Shown in pieces: positions 6,604-14,494 of a stretch of 22,497 bases of DNA. The DNA comes from an uncultured Burkholderiales bacterium. Its GTDB lineage: Bacteria; Pseudomonadota; Gammaproteobacteria; Burkholderiales; Burkholderiaceae. The notes below the pieces were generated by a model. That model was not told where the DNA came from and did not search any database. It saw only the letters and a list, made by a program, of their open reading frames with translations. Within the stretch, counting starts at the first letter, position 1, and every line of letters starts with the position of its first letter. Location: assembly GCA_946480465.1 (NCBI GenBank), contig CAMLJY010000083.1, forward strand, positions 1 through 22,497, written 5' to 3'. A program made the translations under genes and the position numbers.

Positions 6604-8133
6604 TCAGTTCGACGCACTCCGGGGGCCATGGCCATGGCCATGGCCGTGCCCGTGCCCATGGCCGTGGCCCGCGTGGGCCGCCTGGGCGGCATGGTGGATC
6701 GCGGCCTCGATCGAGTGACCGCGGTTACTCACCAACTGCGGAACCAGCGAGCCGGCGAGCATGCCGATGATGGAACCGAACAGGCCGACGAGATTCGGCG
6801 GAATCAGGGCCTCGGCCGCCACGTTGTCGGCGACCAGCCAGCAGCCGATGCCCAGCACGATGGACAGCAGCGCGCCTTGCGTGGTCGCGCGCTTCCAGTA
6901 GGCGCCGGCCAGCAGCGGGATGAAGGCGCCCGCCAGCGTCACGTTGTAGGCGTTCTGCACCATCTCGTACATGGTGCTCTTGCTGTTCAGGGCGAACAGC
7001 AGCGCCCCTGCCGTGAAGGTGACGAGGATGATGCGCAAGGTCAGCAGGAACTGCTTGTCGCCCATGTGCGGGACGAACGGCCGCAGCACGTTCTCGGTGA
7101 AGATCGCCGTCGGCGCCAGCAGCGCCCCGCTGGCCGTGGAGAGGATGGCCGACAACAGCGCGCCGAAGAACATCACCTGAGCCCAGACCGGCATCTTGCC
7201 CAGCACCAGGTCGGGCAGGATGCGCTGGATCACGCGTGCGTCTTCGTCGCCGAAGAGCTTGGCGAGGTCCGGGTTGGCCACCAGCGCGGCGTAGCCGATG
7301 AAGATCGGCACGAAGGCGAAGCAGAAGTAGACCAGGCCGCCAATCAAAGTGCCGCGCACTGCCGTCTTCTCGTCCTTGGCGCTGGTCATGCGCTGGAAGA
7401 CGTCCTGCTGAGGGATCGATCCGAAGGCGAACGCGAAGAACGCACCGGCCATCGCCCACCAGCCTGGCGCATCGCTCGGGAAGAAGGCGAACTTGCCGTC
7501 CGCCGCGGCCTGGGCCACGACACGTCCGGCACCGCCGGCCATGTCGCTGACCAACCACGCCACGAGCGACAGGCCGACCAGGATGACGACGGTCTGGAAC
7601 AGGTCGGTGAAGGCCACCGACCACATGCCGCCGAAGATGGTGTAGACCAGCACCACGCCGCCGCCGATCAGGATGCACGTGTTCAGCTCCAGCGCGCCGC
7701 CGCTGAGCACGTGGATCACGAGCCCGAGCGCCGTCATCTGCGCCGAAGTCCACCCCAGGTAGGACAGCGTGATCGACACGCTGGTCAGCACTTCCACGCC
7801 TTTGCCATAGCGCTGCTTGTAGAAGTCGCCGATGGTCAGCAGGTTCATGCGGTAGAACAGCCGCGCGAACAGCAGGGCCGCCAGCACCAGGCAGACGCTG
7901 GCACCGAAGGGATCACCCGGGATGCCGCTCAGGCCATCCTTCGCGAACGTGGCGGACACCGACAGGACCGTCTCGGCACCGAACCAGGTCGCGAACACCG
8001 TGGCCACGTTCATGTACAGCGGCAGGCTTCTGCCGGCGACGAGGTAGTCCTTGGCGTTGTGCACCCGGCGCGCGGCCAGCAGGCCGATGCCGATGGTGAC
8101 GAGCAAGTAGGCTACGACAAAGATGATCAGCAC
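6604..8133 (-). CDS. Sodium:solute symporter with histidine-rich C-terminal tail
   Basis: A 509-residue SSS-family transporter expected in the inner membrane, using the sodium gradient to import a small solute. It starts with a membrane segment (LIIFVVAYLLVTIGIGLLAARR), then NAKDYLVAGRSLPLYMNVAT, FATWFGAETVLSVSATFAKDG and GDFYKQRYGK, all typical of the family, and about a dozen further hydrophobic segments. RMTSAKDEKTAVRGTL is the usual cytoplasmic loop. The end carries seven Gly-His units (about eight histidines) after HHAAQAAH, suggesting metal binding. GTG at 8133 is chosen because GGAGAG lies seven bases upstream and the first membrane segment begins at once. The substrate is not assignable from sequence; ubiB upstream gives no clue. 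Confidence 0.88.
   Translation of the reverse strand: MLIIFVVAYLLVTIGIGLLAARRVHNAKDYLVAGRSLPLYMNVATVFATWFGAETVLSVSATFAKDGLSGIPGDPFGASVCLVLAALLFARLFYRMNLLTIGDFYKQRYGKGVEVLTSVSITLSYLGWTSAQMTALGLVIHVLSGGALELNTCILIGGGVVLVYTIFGGMWSVAFTDLFQTVVILVGLSLVAWLVSDMAGGAGRVVAQAAADGKFAFFPSDAPGWWAMAGAFFAFAFGSIPQQDVFQRMTSAKDEKTAVRGTLIGGLVYFCFAFVPIFIGYAALVANPDLAKLFGDEDARVIQRILPDLVLGKMPVWAQVMFFGALLSAILSTASGALLAPTAIFTENVLRPFVPHMGDKQFLLTLRIILVTFTAGALLFALNSKSTMYEMVQNAYNVTLAGAFIPLLAGAYWKRATTQGALLSIVLGIGCWLVADNVAAEALIPPNLVGLFGSIIGMLAGSLVPQLVSNRGHSIEAAIHHAAQAAHAGHGHGHGHGHGHGHGPRSASN
6626..6668. repeat. Hexamer repeat coding for the Gly-His tail
   Basis: Tandem CCATGG/CCGTGC-type hexamers at the 3' end of the symporter gene encode (Gly-His)n on the minus strand. 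The array is nearly perfect at 6626-6646 and more diverged after that, as expected for recent expansion by slippage. Confidence 0.7.
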
Positions 8134-8197
8134 GGCAGGCTCTCCGCGGTCGACTGTTGCAGGTGGAGGACCGTTCGGCCCGGGCCGGAGTGTAAGT

Positions 8198-8213
8198 GCC
8201 GCCCACGGGCGGC
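8198..8213 (-). terminator. Hairpin just after ubiB
   Basis: Perfect arms GCCGCCC and GGGCGGC with a 2-base centre lie five bases beyond the ubiB stop on the minus strand. The sequence after it is ACTTACACTCC, not a U-tract. It is placed correctly for ending ubiB transcription in the 85-base gap before the symporter gene, but may only stabilise the message end. Confidence 0.4.
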
Positions 8214-8218
8214 CTTGC

Positions 8219-9769
8219 TCAGTGCAGCCGGTACAGCAGGGCCAGCAAACCGGTGACGGCCACACCGGTGACGGTGATGGACGCGGCGAGCGCCCAGGCG
8301 AGCACGCGGTTGCCCCGCCGAAGTTCGACCAGCTCGGCCAGCTGCATGGGATCGGGCTCCTGCCGGCGCTGCAGCGCCTGGTGCACCAGCCGGGGCAGCT
8401 CGGGCAGCAGCTGGGCGTAGCGCGGCGCCTCGTTCTTCAGCCGTTCGACGAAGCCCGCGACGCCGACCTGCTCGTTCATCCAGCGCTCCAGGAAGGGCTT
8501 GGCCGTGCTCCACAGGTCCAGCTCGGGATCGAGCTGGCGCCCGAGCCCCTCGATGTTCAGCAGCGTCTTCTGCAGCAGCACCAGCTGCGGCTGGATCTCG
8601 ACGTTGAAGCGGCGCGAGGTCTGGAACAGCCGCATCAGCACCGCGCCCAGCGAGATGTCCTTCAGCGGCCGGTCGAAGTGCGGCTCGCACACCGCGCGGA
8701 TCGCGCTTTCCAGCGCGTCCACCCGCGTGCCGGGCGGCACCCAGCCGCTTTCGATGTGCAGCTCGGCCACGCGCTTGTAGTCACGCCGGAAGAAGGCCAG
8801 GAAGTTCTGCGCCAGGTACTCCTTGTCCCACTCCGTCAGCGTGCCGATGATCCCGAAGTCCAGCGCGATGTAGCGGCCGAAGGTCTGCGGCGCAATGCTG
8901 ACCTGGATGTTCCCCGGGTGCATGTCGGCGTGGAAGAAGCCGTCGCGGAACACCTGGGTGAAGAAGATCGTCACGCCGTCGCGGGCCAGCTTGCGGATGT
9001 CCACGCCCGCCTCGCGCAGCCGCGGAACCTGGCTGATCGGCACGCCGTTCATGCGCTCCATCACCATCACCCGGGGCGTGATGTAGTCCCACAGCATCTC
9101 GGGCACCATCACCAGCCCCAGGCCCTGCATGTTGCGGCGCAGCTGGGCGGCATTGGCGGCCTCGCGCACCAGGTCCAGCTCGTCGTGCAGGTACATGTCG
9201 AACTCGGCCACCACCTCGCGCGGCTTCAGGCGCTTGCCGTCGGTCCACAAGCGCTCGACTAGCGCCGCCAGCGTGTGCATCAGCTTGAGGTCGTGATCGA
9301 TAACGGCCAACATCCCCGGCCTGAGCACCTTGACCGCCACCTCGCGGCCGTTCTTCAGCACCGCGAAATGCACCTGTGCGATCGAGGCACTCGCAACGGG
9401 CTGCTCGTCGAAGTGGCTGAAGACGTCGCCGATGCGGCGCTTGAAGGCCTGCTCGATCAGCGCCACCGCCTGCGTGCCCGGGAACGGCGGCACGCGGTCC
9501 TGCAGCAGCGCCAGTTCATCGGCGACGTCCAGCGGCAGCAGGTCGCGCCGGGTGCTCAGCACCTGGCCGAACTTGACGAAGATCGGCCCCAGCTTTTCGA
9601 GCGCGCGCCGCAGGCGTTCGCCGCGCGGCGCCTCGAGGCGGCGGCCCAGCGTGGCCACGCGCACCAGCGAGCGCACCCAGCGCTGGCGGAAACCCGAGAG
9701 CACCACCTCGTCCAGGCCGAAGCGCAGGACGGTGAAGGCGATGTAGACCAGGCGCGCGAAATGTCCCAT
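8219..9769 (-). CDS. ubiB: Ubiquinone biosynthesis accessory factor UbiB (atypical kinase-like)
   Basis: A 516-residue ABC1/ADCK/UbiB family protein. The family features are in order: the KxGQ motif FVKFGQ (Lys66-Gln69), the alanine-rich loop [11 protein letters not shown] (124-134) replacing the usual glycine-rich loop, VAVKVLRPG with the ATP-site Lys147, [10 protein letters not shown] (279-287) and ALDFG (302-306). The C-terminus holds a hydrophobic segment (about 490-512) for membrane anchoring. Members support coenzyme Q synthesis through ATPase activity that aids access to lipid intermediates in the Ubi complex. The start [12 protein letters not shown] at 9769 has no clear Shine-Dalgarno but lies 24 bases after ubiJ, so translation is probably coupled. 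Confidence 0.96.
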   Translation of the reverse strand: MGHFARLVYIAFTVLRFGLDEVVLSGFRQRWVRSLVRVATLGRRLEAPRGERLRRALEKLGPIFVKFGQVLSTRRDLLPLDVADELALLQDRVPPFPGTQAVALIEQAFKRRIGDVFSHFDEQPVASASIAQVHFAVLKNGREVAVKVLRPGMLAVIDHDLKLMHTLAALVERLWTDGKRLKPREVVAEFDMYLHDELDLVREAANAAQLRRNMQGLGLVMVPEMLWDYITPRVMVMERMNGVPISQVPRLREAGVDIRKLARDGVTIFFTQVFRDGFFHADMHPGNIQVSIAPQTFGRYIALDFGIIGTLTEWDKEYLAQNFLAFFRRDYKRVAELHIESGWVPPGTRVDALESAIRAVCEPHFDRPLKDISLGAVLMRLFQTSRRFNVEIQPQLVLLQKTLLNIEGLGRQLDPELDLWSTAKPFLERWMNEQVGVAGFVERLKNEAPRYAQLLPELPRLVHQALQRRQEPDPMQLAELVELRRGNRVLAWALAASITVTGVAVTGLLALLYRLH

Positions 9770-9793
9770 GGGCGCGGGGCGGGCCGGCGCCGC

Positions 9794-10357
9794 TCAGCGC
9801 GCGCGCATGCGCTGGGCCAGGTCGCCTGCACCCCGGAACACTGCTCCCGCGCCGGAAGCCGCTGCGCCGGCACCCTGCATGGCTTGGCGCAGGCCACGCG
9901 CCAGCAGGGATCCGAAGCGGCCGATCTCGTGCGCGAGCGCCGGCCCCACCAGCGGCTCCAGCTCGGCCGCCGGGTCCCAGCGCAGGTTCTTGGTGAGCCA
10001 GTCGACGTCGGCCGCGAACTGGGCATCGCCGTCGATCGCCATCGCGGGCTGCTGCCCGGCCAGCGCCTGCAGCGCCAGCGCCGCGGGATTGGAGGCGTCC
10101 ACGCGCAAGCGGAGATCAGCCTCAGGCGGACCCTCGGCACACCACTCGGTCAGGCCTGCCGGCGTGATCCGAAAGGCCAGCACCGGCGGCGCCGGCAGCA
10201 CGCGCGGCCAGCCCTCGAGCTCGACACACAGCACGCGCCCAGCATGCGGGCGAAGGCGTTCGACGGCCACGGACTCGGCCGCCACGACATGGTTCACCAG
10301 CAGCACCAGCCGCTCCATCAGGGCCGGGGCCAGCATGGCATGCAACGCGTTGATCAT
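9794..10357 (-). CDS. ubiJ: Ubiquinone biosynthesis accessory factor UbiJ (SCP2 domain)
   Basis: A protein of about 187 residues matching UbiJ: MINALHAMLAPALMERLVLLVNHV, then an SCP2-like lipid-binding region (GRVLCVELEGWP, LAFRITPAGLTEW, LRLRVDASNPAALALQALAG) and a C-terminal helical part (DVDWLTKNLRWDPAAELEPLVGPALAHEI). UbiJ helps to assemble the soluble complex of ubiquinone-modifying enzymes, with its SCP2 domain holding the hydrophobic intermediate. It is followed at once by ubiB, the usual pairing. Two starts are possible six bases apart: GTG at 10363 or ATG at 10357; the ATG is preferred. The tail after about residue 150 is alanine/glycine-rich and less conserved. Confidence 0.88.
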   Translation of the reverse strand: MINALHAMLAPALMERLVLLVNHVVAAESVAVERLRPHAGRVLCVELEGWPRVLPAPPVLAFRITPAGLTEWCAEGPPEADLRLRVDASNPAALALQALAGQQPAMAIDGDAQFAADVDWLTKNLRWDPAAELEPLVGPALAHEIGRFGSLLARGLRQAMQGAGAAASGAGAVFRGAGDLAQRMRAR

Positions 10358-10415
10358 TCGCACCCGCCCGGCCGCCCGAAGGGCACTGAGGCCTGGCAGG
10401 CCGCGCCGGCCCGGG

Positions 10416-10485
10416 CGGACCGACCATTCGCCAGGCGAGGACGGTCCGTCGGACCGACCACGTCCGGGCTCAGCCCCTCAGGGGC
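10416..10485. repeat. Cluster of short dyads and a direct repeat in the ubiJ/exopolysaccharide divergent spacer
   Basis: The 303-base spacer between ubiJ and the first exopolysaccharide gene (10358-10660) holds an 11-bp direct repeat CGGACCGACCA (10416-10426 and 10450-10460), an interrupted palindrome GGTCCG-T-CGGACC (10443-10455) and a second one, GCCCCT-C-AGGGGC (10473-10485). They could be operators, stems in the ubiJ leader, or part of a dispersed intergenic repeat. A TACAAT box on the minus strand at 10523-10528 could be a ubiJ -10 element, but no good -35 accompanies it. Confidence 0.45.
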
Positions 10486-10608
10486 AGCGAGCGACGTGAA
10501 CAGGGGGCAAGTCATCCCGCGCATTGTAGGCAGCGGGTTTCGTAACTCATGGTGTCCAAGGAGCAGCGCAGGCTGCCCGCTGAACGAGAATCGTCGGCCC
10601 CGCGTTGC

Positions 10609-10624
10609 AGGCACGCCGGCTGCT
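10609..10624 (+). promoter_or_regulatory. Sigma-54-like promoter candidate of the exopolysaccharide locus
   Basis: AGGCACG-CCGG-CTGCT matches the RpoN consensus TGGCACG-N4-TTGCW at all but two positions, with the invariant GG and GC ten bases apart. It lies 36 bases before the start codon of the priming transferase, in the right orientation. No enhancer-type activator site was recognised upstream. Related EpsL-type loci in PEP-CTERM organisms are often associated with the PrsK/PrsR sigma-54 pathway, which makes the match more believable, but a chance match in GC-rich DNA is possible. Confidence 0.4.
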
Positions 10625-10660
10625 CTCGCCACGCCGGCCCAGCCGCCACCCCTTCTCTCG

Positions 10661-12055
10661 ATGCTGGCGAACCGACACAACCGAAATTTCTACAGTGCGC
10701 CGCAGTCCGTGACCGCGCTGATCGCGGCCTTTCTGGAGCCCGCGATCACCGTCACGGTCTACCTGCTCGCACTGAACTGGTCCGACGAACCCGTGCTGCG
10801 CACCGATCTGGCGCTGTGCCTGATGGTGTTCGCGCTCACCTTTCCGGGGCGCAACCGCTTCCAGGACGAGTTGCTGACCGCCGCCGTCGACATCGCCAAC
10901 TCCTGGATCTCCCTGCTCGTCATCCTCGCGCTGTGCGGCTACGCCACGCGCAGCCTCGGCCTCTACGACGTCGACGTGCTGCTGTTCTGGGCCGCGGTGA
11001 CGCCGCTGGCGCAGTTCGCGGCCATGGCGCTGGGCCGCCACGTGCTGCGCTGGCAGGCCGCGCAACCGGAGAACCGCCGCCCGGCGGTCGTGATCGGTGC
11101 CGGCGCACTGGGCTTCAAGACCGCCAATGCACTGCTGGAGGCCAAGGCGCAGGGCATCGACTTCATCGGCTATTTCGACGACCGCGCGGACGAGCGCGTG
11201 CACCGCGACGCGATCGGCCAGCGCCTGGGCTGCCTGAAGGATGCCGCGCCCTATATCCGTCAGCACGGCGTGCGCGAGGTCTACATCACGCTGCCGCTGG
11301 GCTCGCAGCCGCGCATCATCTCGCTGCTCGAGGAGATTCAGGGCACCACCGCCTCGATCTATTTCGTGCCCGACGTCTTCGGCATCAGCATCATCCAGGG
11401 CAGGCTGCAGGACCTGAACGGCGTGCCGGTGGTGGGCATCTGCGAGACGCCCTTCACCGGCACCAACATGCTGGTGAAGCGGCTGTCGGACATCGTGCTG
11501 TCGGCGCTGATCCTGATCCTGATCTCGCCGGTGCTGCTGGCGATCGCCATCGGCGTCAAGCTCAGCTCGCCCGGGCCGGCCATCTTCAAGCAGCGGCGCA
11601 ACGGGCTGGATGGCGAGGAAATCATCGTCTACAAGTTCCGCTCGATGCGGGCCATGGACAACGGCCCGGTCGTCAAGCAGGCGACCAAGGGCGACCCGCG
11701 CATCACGCCCTTCGGCGCCTTCCTGCGCCGCACCTCGCTGGACGAACTGCCGCAGTTCTTCAACGTGCTGCAGGGCCGCATGAGCATCGTCGGCCCGCGC
11801 CCGCACGCGGTGGCGCACAACGAGCTGTACCGGCAGCTGATCAAGGCCTACATGGTGCGCCACAAGGTCAAGCCCGGCATCACCGGCTGGGCCCAGGTCA
11901 ACGGCCAGCGCGGCGAGACCGATACGGTCGACAAGATGCAGTCGCGCGTCGAGTACGACCTGGAGTACCTGCGCAACTGGTCGCTGGGCTTCGACCTGCA
12001 GATCATCGCCCGCACCGTCAAGGTCGCGTTCTTCGACCGCAGCAATGCGTACTGA
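10661..12055 (+). CDS. Undecaprenyl-phosphate hexose-1-phosphate transferase (priming glycosyltransferase)
   Basis: A 464-residue polyisoprenyl-phosphate hexose-1-phosphate transferase of the WcaJ/EpsB type, which starts exopolysaccharide repeat-unit synthesis by moving a sugar phosphate from a nucleotide sugar to undecaprenyl phosphate at the inner membrane. The N-terminal half has four hydrophobic segments (about 15-40, 48-63, 74-95, 104-126) and a Rossmann-like CoA-binding_3 domain from AVVIGAGALGF (142). A further segment (275-300) leads into the catalytic domain: KFRSMR, RRTSLDELPQF with the Asp361-Glu362 pair, MSIVGPRPH and KPGITGWAQVNGQRG. The ATG at 10661 lacks a Shine-Dalgarno and follows a pyrimidine-rich leader. 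It is the first gene of the plus-strand sugar locus. Confidence 0.95.
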   Translation: MLANRHNRNFYSAPQSVTALIAAFLEPAITVTVYLLALNWSDEPVLRTDLALCLMVFALTFPGRNRFQDELLTAAVDIANSWISLLVILALCGYATRSLGLYDVDVLLFWAAVTPLAQFAAMALGRHVLRWQAAQPENRRPAVVIGAGALGFKTANALLEAKAQGIDFIGYFDDRADERVHRDAIGQRLGCLKDAAPYIRQHGVREVYITLPLGSQPRIISLLEEIQGTTASIYFVPDVFGISIIQGRLQDLNGVPVVGICETPFTGTNMLVKRLSDIVLSALILILISPVLLAIAIGVKLSSPGPAIFKQRRNGLDGEEIIVYKFRSMRAMDNGPVVKQATKGDPRITPFGAFLRRTSLDELPQFFNVLQGRMSIVGPRPHAVAHNELYRQLIKAYMVRHKVKPGITGWAQVNGQRGETDTVDKMQSRVEYDLEYLRNWSLGFDLQIIARTVKVAFFDRSNAY

Positions 12056-12066
12056 GGCGGTGGCCG

Positions 12067-12090
12067 CGCGGCGTGCCCAGGCACGCCGCG
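12067..12090 (+). other. Strong hairpin between the priming transferase and epsL-like gene
   Basis: Perfect 11-bp arms CGCGGCGTGCC and GGCACGCCGCG with a 2-base centre lie 12 bases after the transferase stop and end 33 bases before the next start codon. No U-tract follows, so it is more likely a message-stability, processing or attenuation element than a full terminator. Confidence 0.55.
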
Positions 12091-12122
12091 GGCCGATGCC
12101 TGCCCCCCACGGAAGGAAGCCG

Positions 12123-13400
12123 ATGCCGTCCCGAACCGCCGCCGCCCTCGCCGCGCTGTGGCTGGGCGCCGCCCTGCCCGCCCAGGCCCAGACCCCGGCC
12201 CCGGCGCAGGTCCCTGCGCAAACGCCACCCGAGACCCTGCCCGAGCCCTACTACCTGGGCGTGGCGCAGGCCTACACGCACGACTCCAACCTGTTCCGCC
12301 TGCCCGACGGCTCGGCGCCGCCGCCCTCGGTCAAGGGCCGCTCGGACCGCATCGCCACCACCTCGCTGCTGGCCGGCATTGATCGCAGCATCGGCCGCCA
12401 GCGCCTGCGCGGCAACGCCTCGCTCAAGCACAACCGCTTCCGGGACAACAAGCAGTTCGACAACGACGGCCACGGCATGAACCTGATGCTGGACTGGGAG
12501 ACGGTCAACCGCCTGTCGGGCAACGTCAACCTCGCCTCGAACCGCAGCCTGCGGCGCTTCGACCCGTCGGAAGCCAGCGCGGCGTCGGAGCGCAACGTCG
12601 AGACGGTGAAGCTCGCGGACGCCACGGTGCGCCTGGGCGTCGTCACCCGCGCGACGATCGAGGCCAATGCCAACCACCGGCGCGTCGACTACTCGTCGGC
12701 CCGCTTCCGCGACCGCACCTACAGGCAGACCGCCGGTTCGCTCGGCGCCCGCTACCGGCCGGCCGCAGCGACGACCTTCGGCGTCGGGCTGCGCTTCACC
12801 GAGGGCCGCTACCCGTTCTTCGACGACCGCTACGAGCGCCGCGACGTCGACCTGACCGGCCGCTGGGAGCCGGGTGACGGCACCGTCGTCAGCGGCCGCC
12901 TGAGCTTCGGCCAGACCGAGTACGACCGCTTCACCGAGCGCGACTATTCAGGCCCCAGCGGCGCGCTGGGCGTGCTGTGGCAACCCACCGGCAAGATCCG
13001 CCTCGCGGCCCGCGCCTCGCGCGAGACCGGCCAGGATTCCGCCTTCCTGACCTACGGCACCGAGAGCGTGCTGGGCCTGGCCGACTACAGCCGCACCACC
13101 ACCAGCGCCCGGGTGCAGGCCACCTACCTCGCGACGGCCAAGACGCAGCTGCTGCTCAGCGCCTCGCACGCGCGGCGATCGCTGGTCACGCGGCTGGGCG
13201 GCGTGGCAGGCACCACGGTGATGGAAGGCAGCGACCGCGTCACGCAGTGGCAGATCGGGCCGACCTGGGCGCCCACGCGCAGCCTGCAGTTCGGCTGCGA
13301 CGTCACGCACGAGCGCCGCAGCGCGCGCGGCGTCGGCAGTTCGCCGTATCGTTCGAACGGCGCGAGCTGCTACGGCCAGTTCGTGATCTTCCCCGGCTGA
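12123..13400 (+). CDS. EpsL-like outer-membrane beta-barrel protein of exopolysaccharide locus
   Basis: A 425-residue secreted protein. MPSRTAAALAALWLGAALPAQAQ is a signal peptide with likely cleavage after AQA. A proline/alanine-rich linker follows, then YYLGVAQAYTHDSNLFRLPD, the opening typical of EpsL-type proteins, and then alternating polar/aromatic strands to the end (for example YRPAAATTFGVGLRFTEGRY and LTGRWEPGDGTVVSGRLSFG), consistent with an outer-membrane barrel. The last residues, GQFVIFPG, lack the usual terminal aromatic. Proteins of this family accompany exopolysaccharide genes, often with exosortase systems; a role in export is inferred. The ATG at 12123 has a strong GGAAGGAAG upstream; longer versions would spoil the signal peptide. 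Confidence 0.82.
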   Translation: MPSRTAAALAALWLGAALPAQAQTPAPAQVPAQTPPETLPEPYYLGVAQAYTHDSNLFRLPDGSAPPPSVKGRSDRIATTSLLAGIDRSIGRQRLRGNASLKHNRFRDNKQFDNDGHGMNLMLDWETVNRLSGNVNLASNRSLRRFDPSEASAASERNVETVKLADATVRLGVVTRATIEANANHRRVDYSSARFRDRTYRQTAGSLGARYRPAAATTFGVGLRFTEGRYPFFDDRYERRDVDLTGRWEPGDGTVVSGRLSFGQTEYDRFTERDYSGPSGALGVLWQPTGKIRLAARASRETGQDSAFLTYGTESVLGLADYSRTTTSARVQATYLATAKTQLLLSASHARRSLVTRLGGVAGTTVMEGSDRVTQWQIGPTWAPTRSLQFGCDVTHERRSARGVGSSPYRSNGASCYGQFVIFPG

Positions 13401-13437
13401 TCCCGCCCCCCGCGCCGCTGACTTCCCCAACGTCCCC

Positions 13438-14454
13438 ATGCCCCGCATCCTGCTGACCGGCGCCGCCGGCTACATCGCCTCCCACACCTGGCTTGCGCTG
13501 CAGGCCGCCGGGTTCGACGTCGTCGGCCTCGACGACTTCTCCAACAGCTCGCCCGAGGTGCTGAACCGCCTGCGCGAGCTGGGCGGACGGCCGGTGCAGT
13601 TCGAGCGCGCGAGCGTGACCGATGCCGCCGCGCTGGCCGCGCTCTTCGCACGCCAGCGCATCGACGCGGTGGTGCACTTCGCGGCCTTCAAGGCGGTCGG
13701 CGAATCCAACAGCAAGCCGCTGGACTACTACGCCAACAACATCGGCGGCCTGGTCACGCTGTGCCAGGCGATGCAGGCCGCCGACTGCCGGCGCATCGTC
13801 TTCAGCTCCAGCGCCACCGTCTACGGAGAGCCCGAACGCCTGCCCATCACCGAGGACGCGCCGCTGTCGGCCACCAATCCCTACGGCCAGACCAAGCTGA
13901 TCGGCGAGACCATCCTGCGCGACCTCGGCGCCTCCGATCCGCAGTGGCAGACCGGCTGCCTGCGCTACTTCAACCCGGTGGGTGCGCACGAAAGCGGCCG
14001 CATCGGCGAAGACCCGCGCGGCACGCCGAACAACCTGATGCCCTACGTGGCCCAGGTCGCCGTCGGCCGGCGGCCGCTGCTGTCGGTCTACGGCAACGAC
14101 TACCCGACCCCCGACGGCACCGGCGTACGCGACTACATCCACGTGAGCGACCTGGCCGAAGGCCACGTCGCGGCGCTGGGCCGGCTGCTGGATGCACCAG
14201 GCTCCTTCACCGTCAACCTCGGCACGGGCCGCGGGCACAGCGTGCTGGAGGTGGTGCGGGCCTATGCGGAGGCCAGCGGCCGCGAGATCCCCTACCAGGT
14301 GGTGCCCCGCCGCACCGGCGACGTGGCCGCCTGCTATGCCGATCCCACCCTGGCGCGCGAGCTGCTCGGCTGGTCAACCCGTCACGACCTGGCCCGCATG
14401 TGCGCCGACAGCTGGCGCTGGCAGCTGCACAATCCGCAAGGTTTCATTTCCTGA
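13438..14454 (+). CDS. galE: UDP-glucose 4-epimerase
   Basis: A 338-residue short-chain dehydrogenase-type epimerase interconverting UDP-glucose and UDP-galactose with bound NAD. Visible: the N-terminal nucleotide-binding loop GAAGYIAS (8-15), where the third glycine of the usual GxxGxxG is Ala14; DDFSNSSPEVL; HFAAFKAVGES; the catalytic serine region FSSSATVYGEP (122-132) and YGQTK with Tyr149 and Lys153; and RYFNPVGAHESGRIGEDP, typical of GalE. Length is normal. The product would feed galactose units into the exopolysaccharide. The start follows a pyrimidine-rich leader without a Shine-Dalgarno, 37 bases after the epsL-like gene, so it is probably in the same operon. Confidence 0.95.
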   Translation: MPRILLTGAAGYIASHTWLALQAAGFDVVGLDDFSNSSPEVLNRLRELGGRPVQFERASVTDAAALAALFARQRIDAVVHFAAFKAVGESNSKPLDYYANNIGGLVTLCQAMQAADCRRIVFSSSATVYGEPERLPITEDAPLSATNPYGQTKLIGETILRDLGASDPQWQTGCLRYFNPVGAHESGRIGEDPRGTPNNLMPYVAQVAVGRRPLLSVYGNDYPTPDGTGVRDYIHVSDLAEGHVAALGRLLDAPGSFTVNLGTGRGHSVLEVVRAYAEASGREIPYQVVPRRTGDVAACYADPTLARELLGWSTRHDLARMCADSWRWQLHNPQGFIS

Positions 14455-14494
14455 GCCGGCCGCGGGGCCATCACCCGCACCGGCCCCTCCCCCA

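Noticed and set aside
6626..6668. The hexamer array as a CRISPR or regulatory repeat.
   Set aside because: It is coding (Gly-His tail), has a 6-base unit and no spacers.
8134..8265. Upstream extension of the symporter to an ATG at 8265.
   Set aside because: The added residues are polar, cysteine/proline-rich and overlap the ubiB 3' end; the GTG at 8133 has a good ribosome-binding site and starts the first membrane segment.
9275..10660. In-frame extension upstream of the priming transferase, which would make a 926-residue protein.
   Set aside because: The extra part is antisense to ubiB and ubiJ and has no recognisable domain; the transferase family begins at the ATG at 10661.
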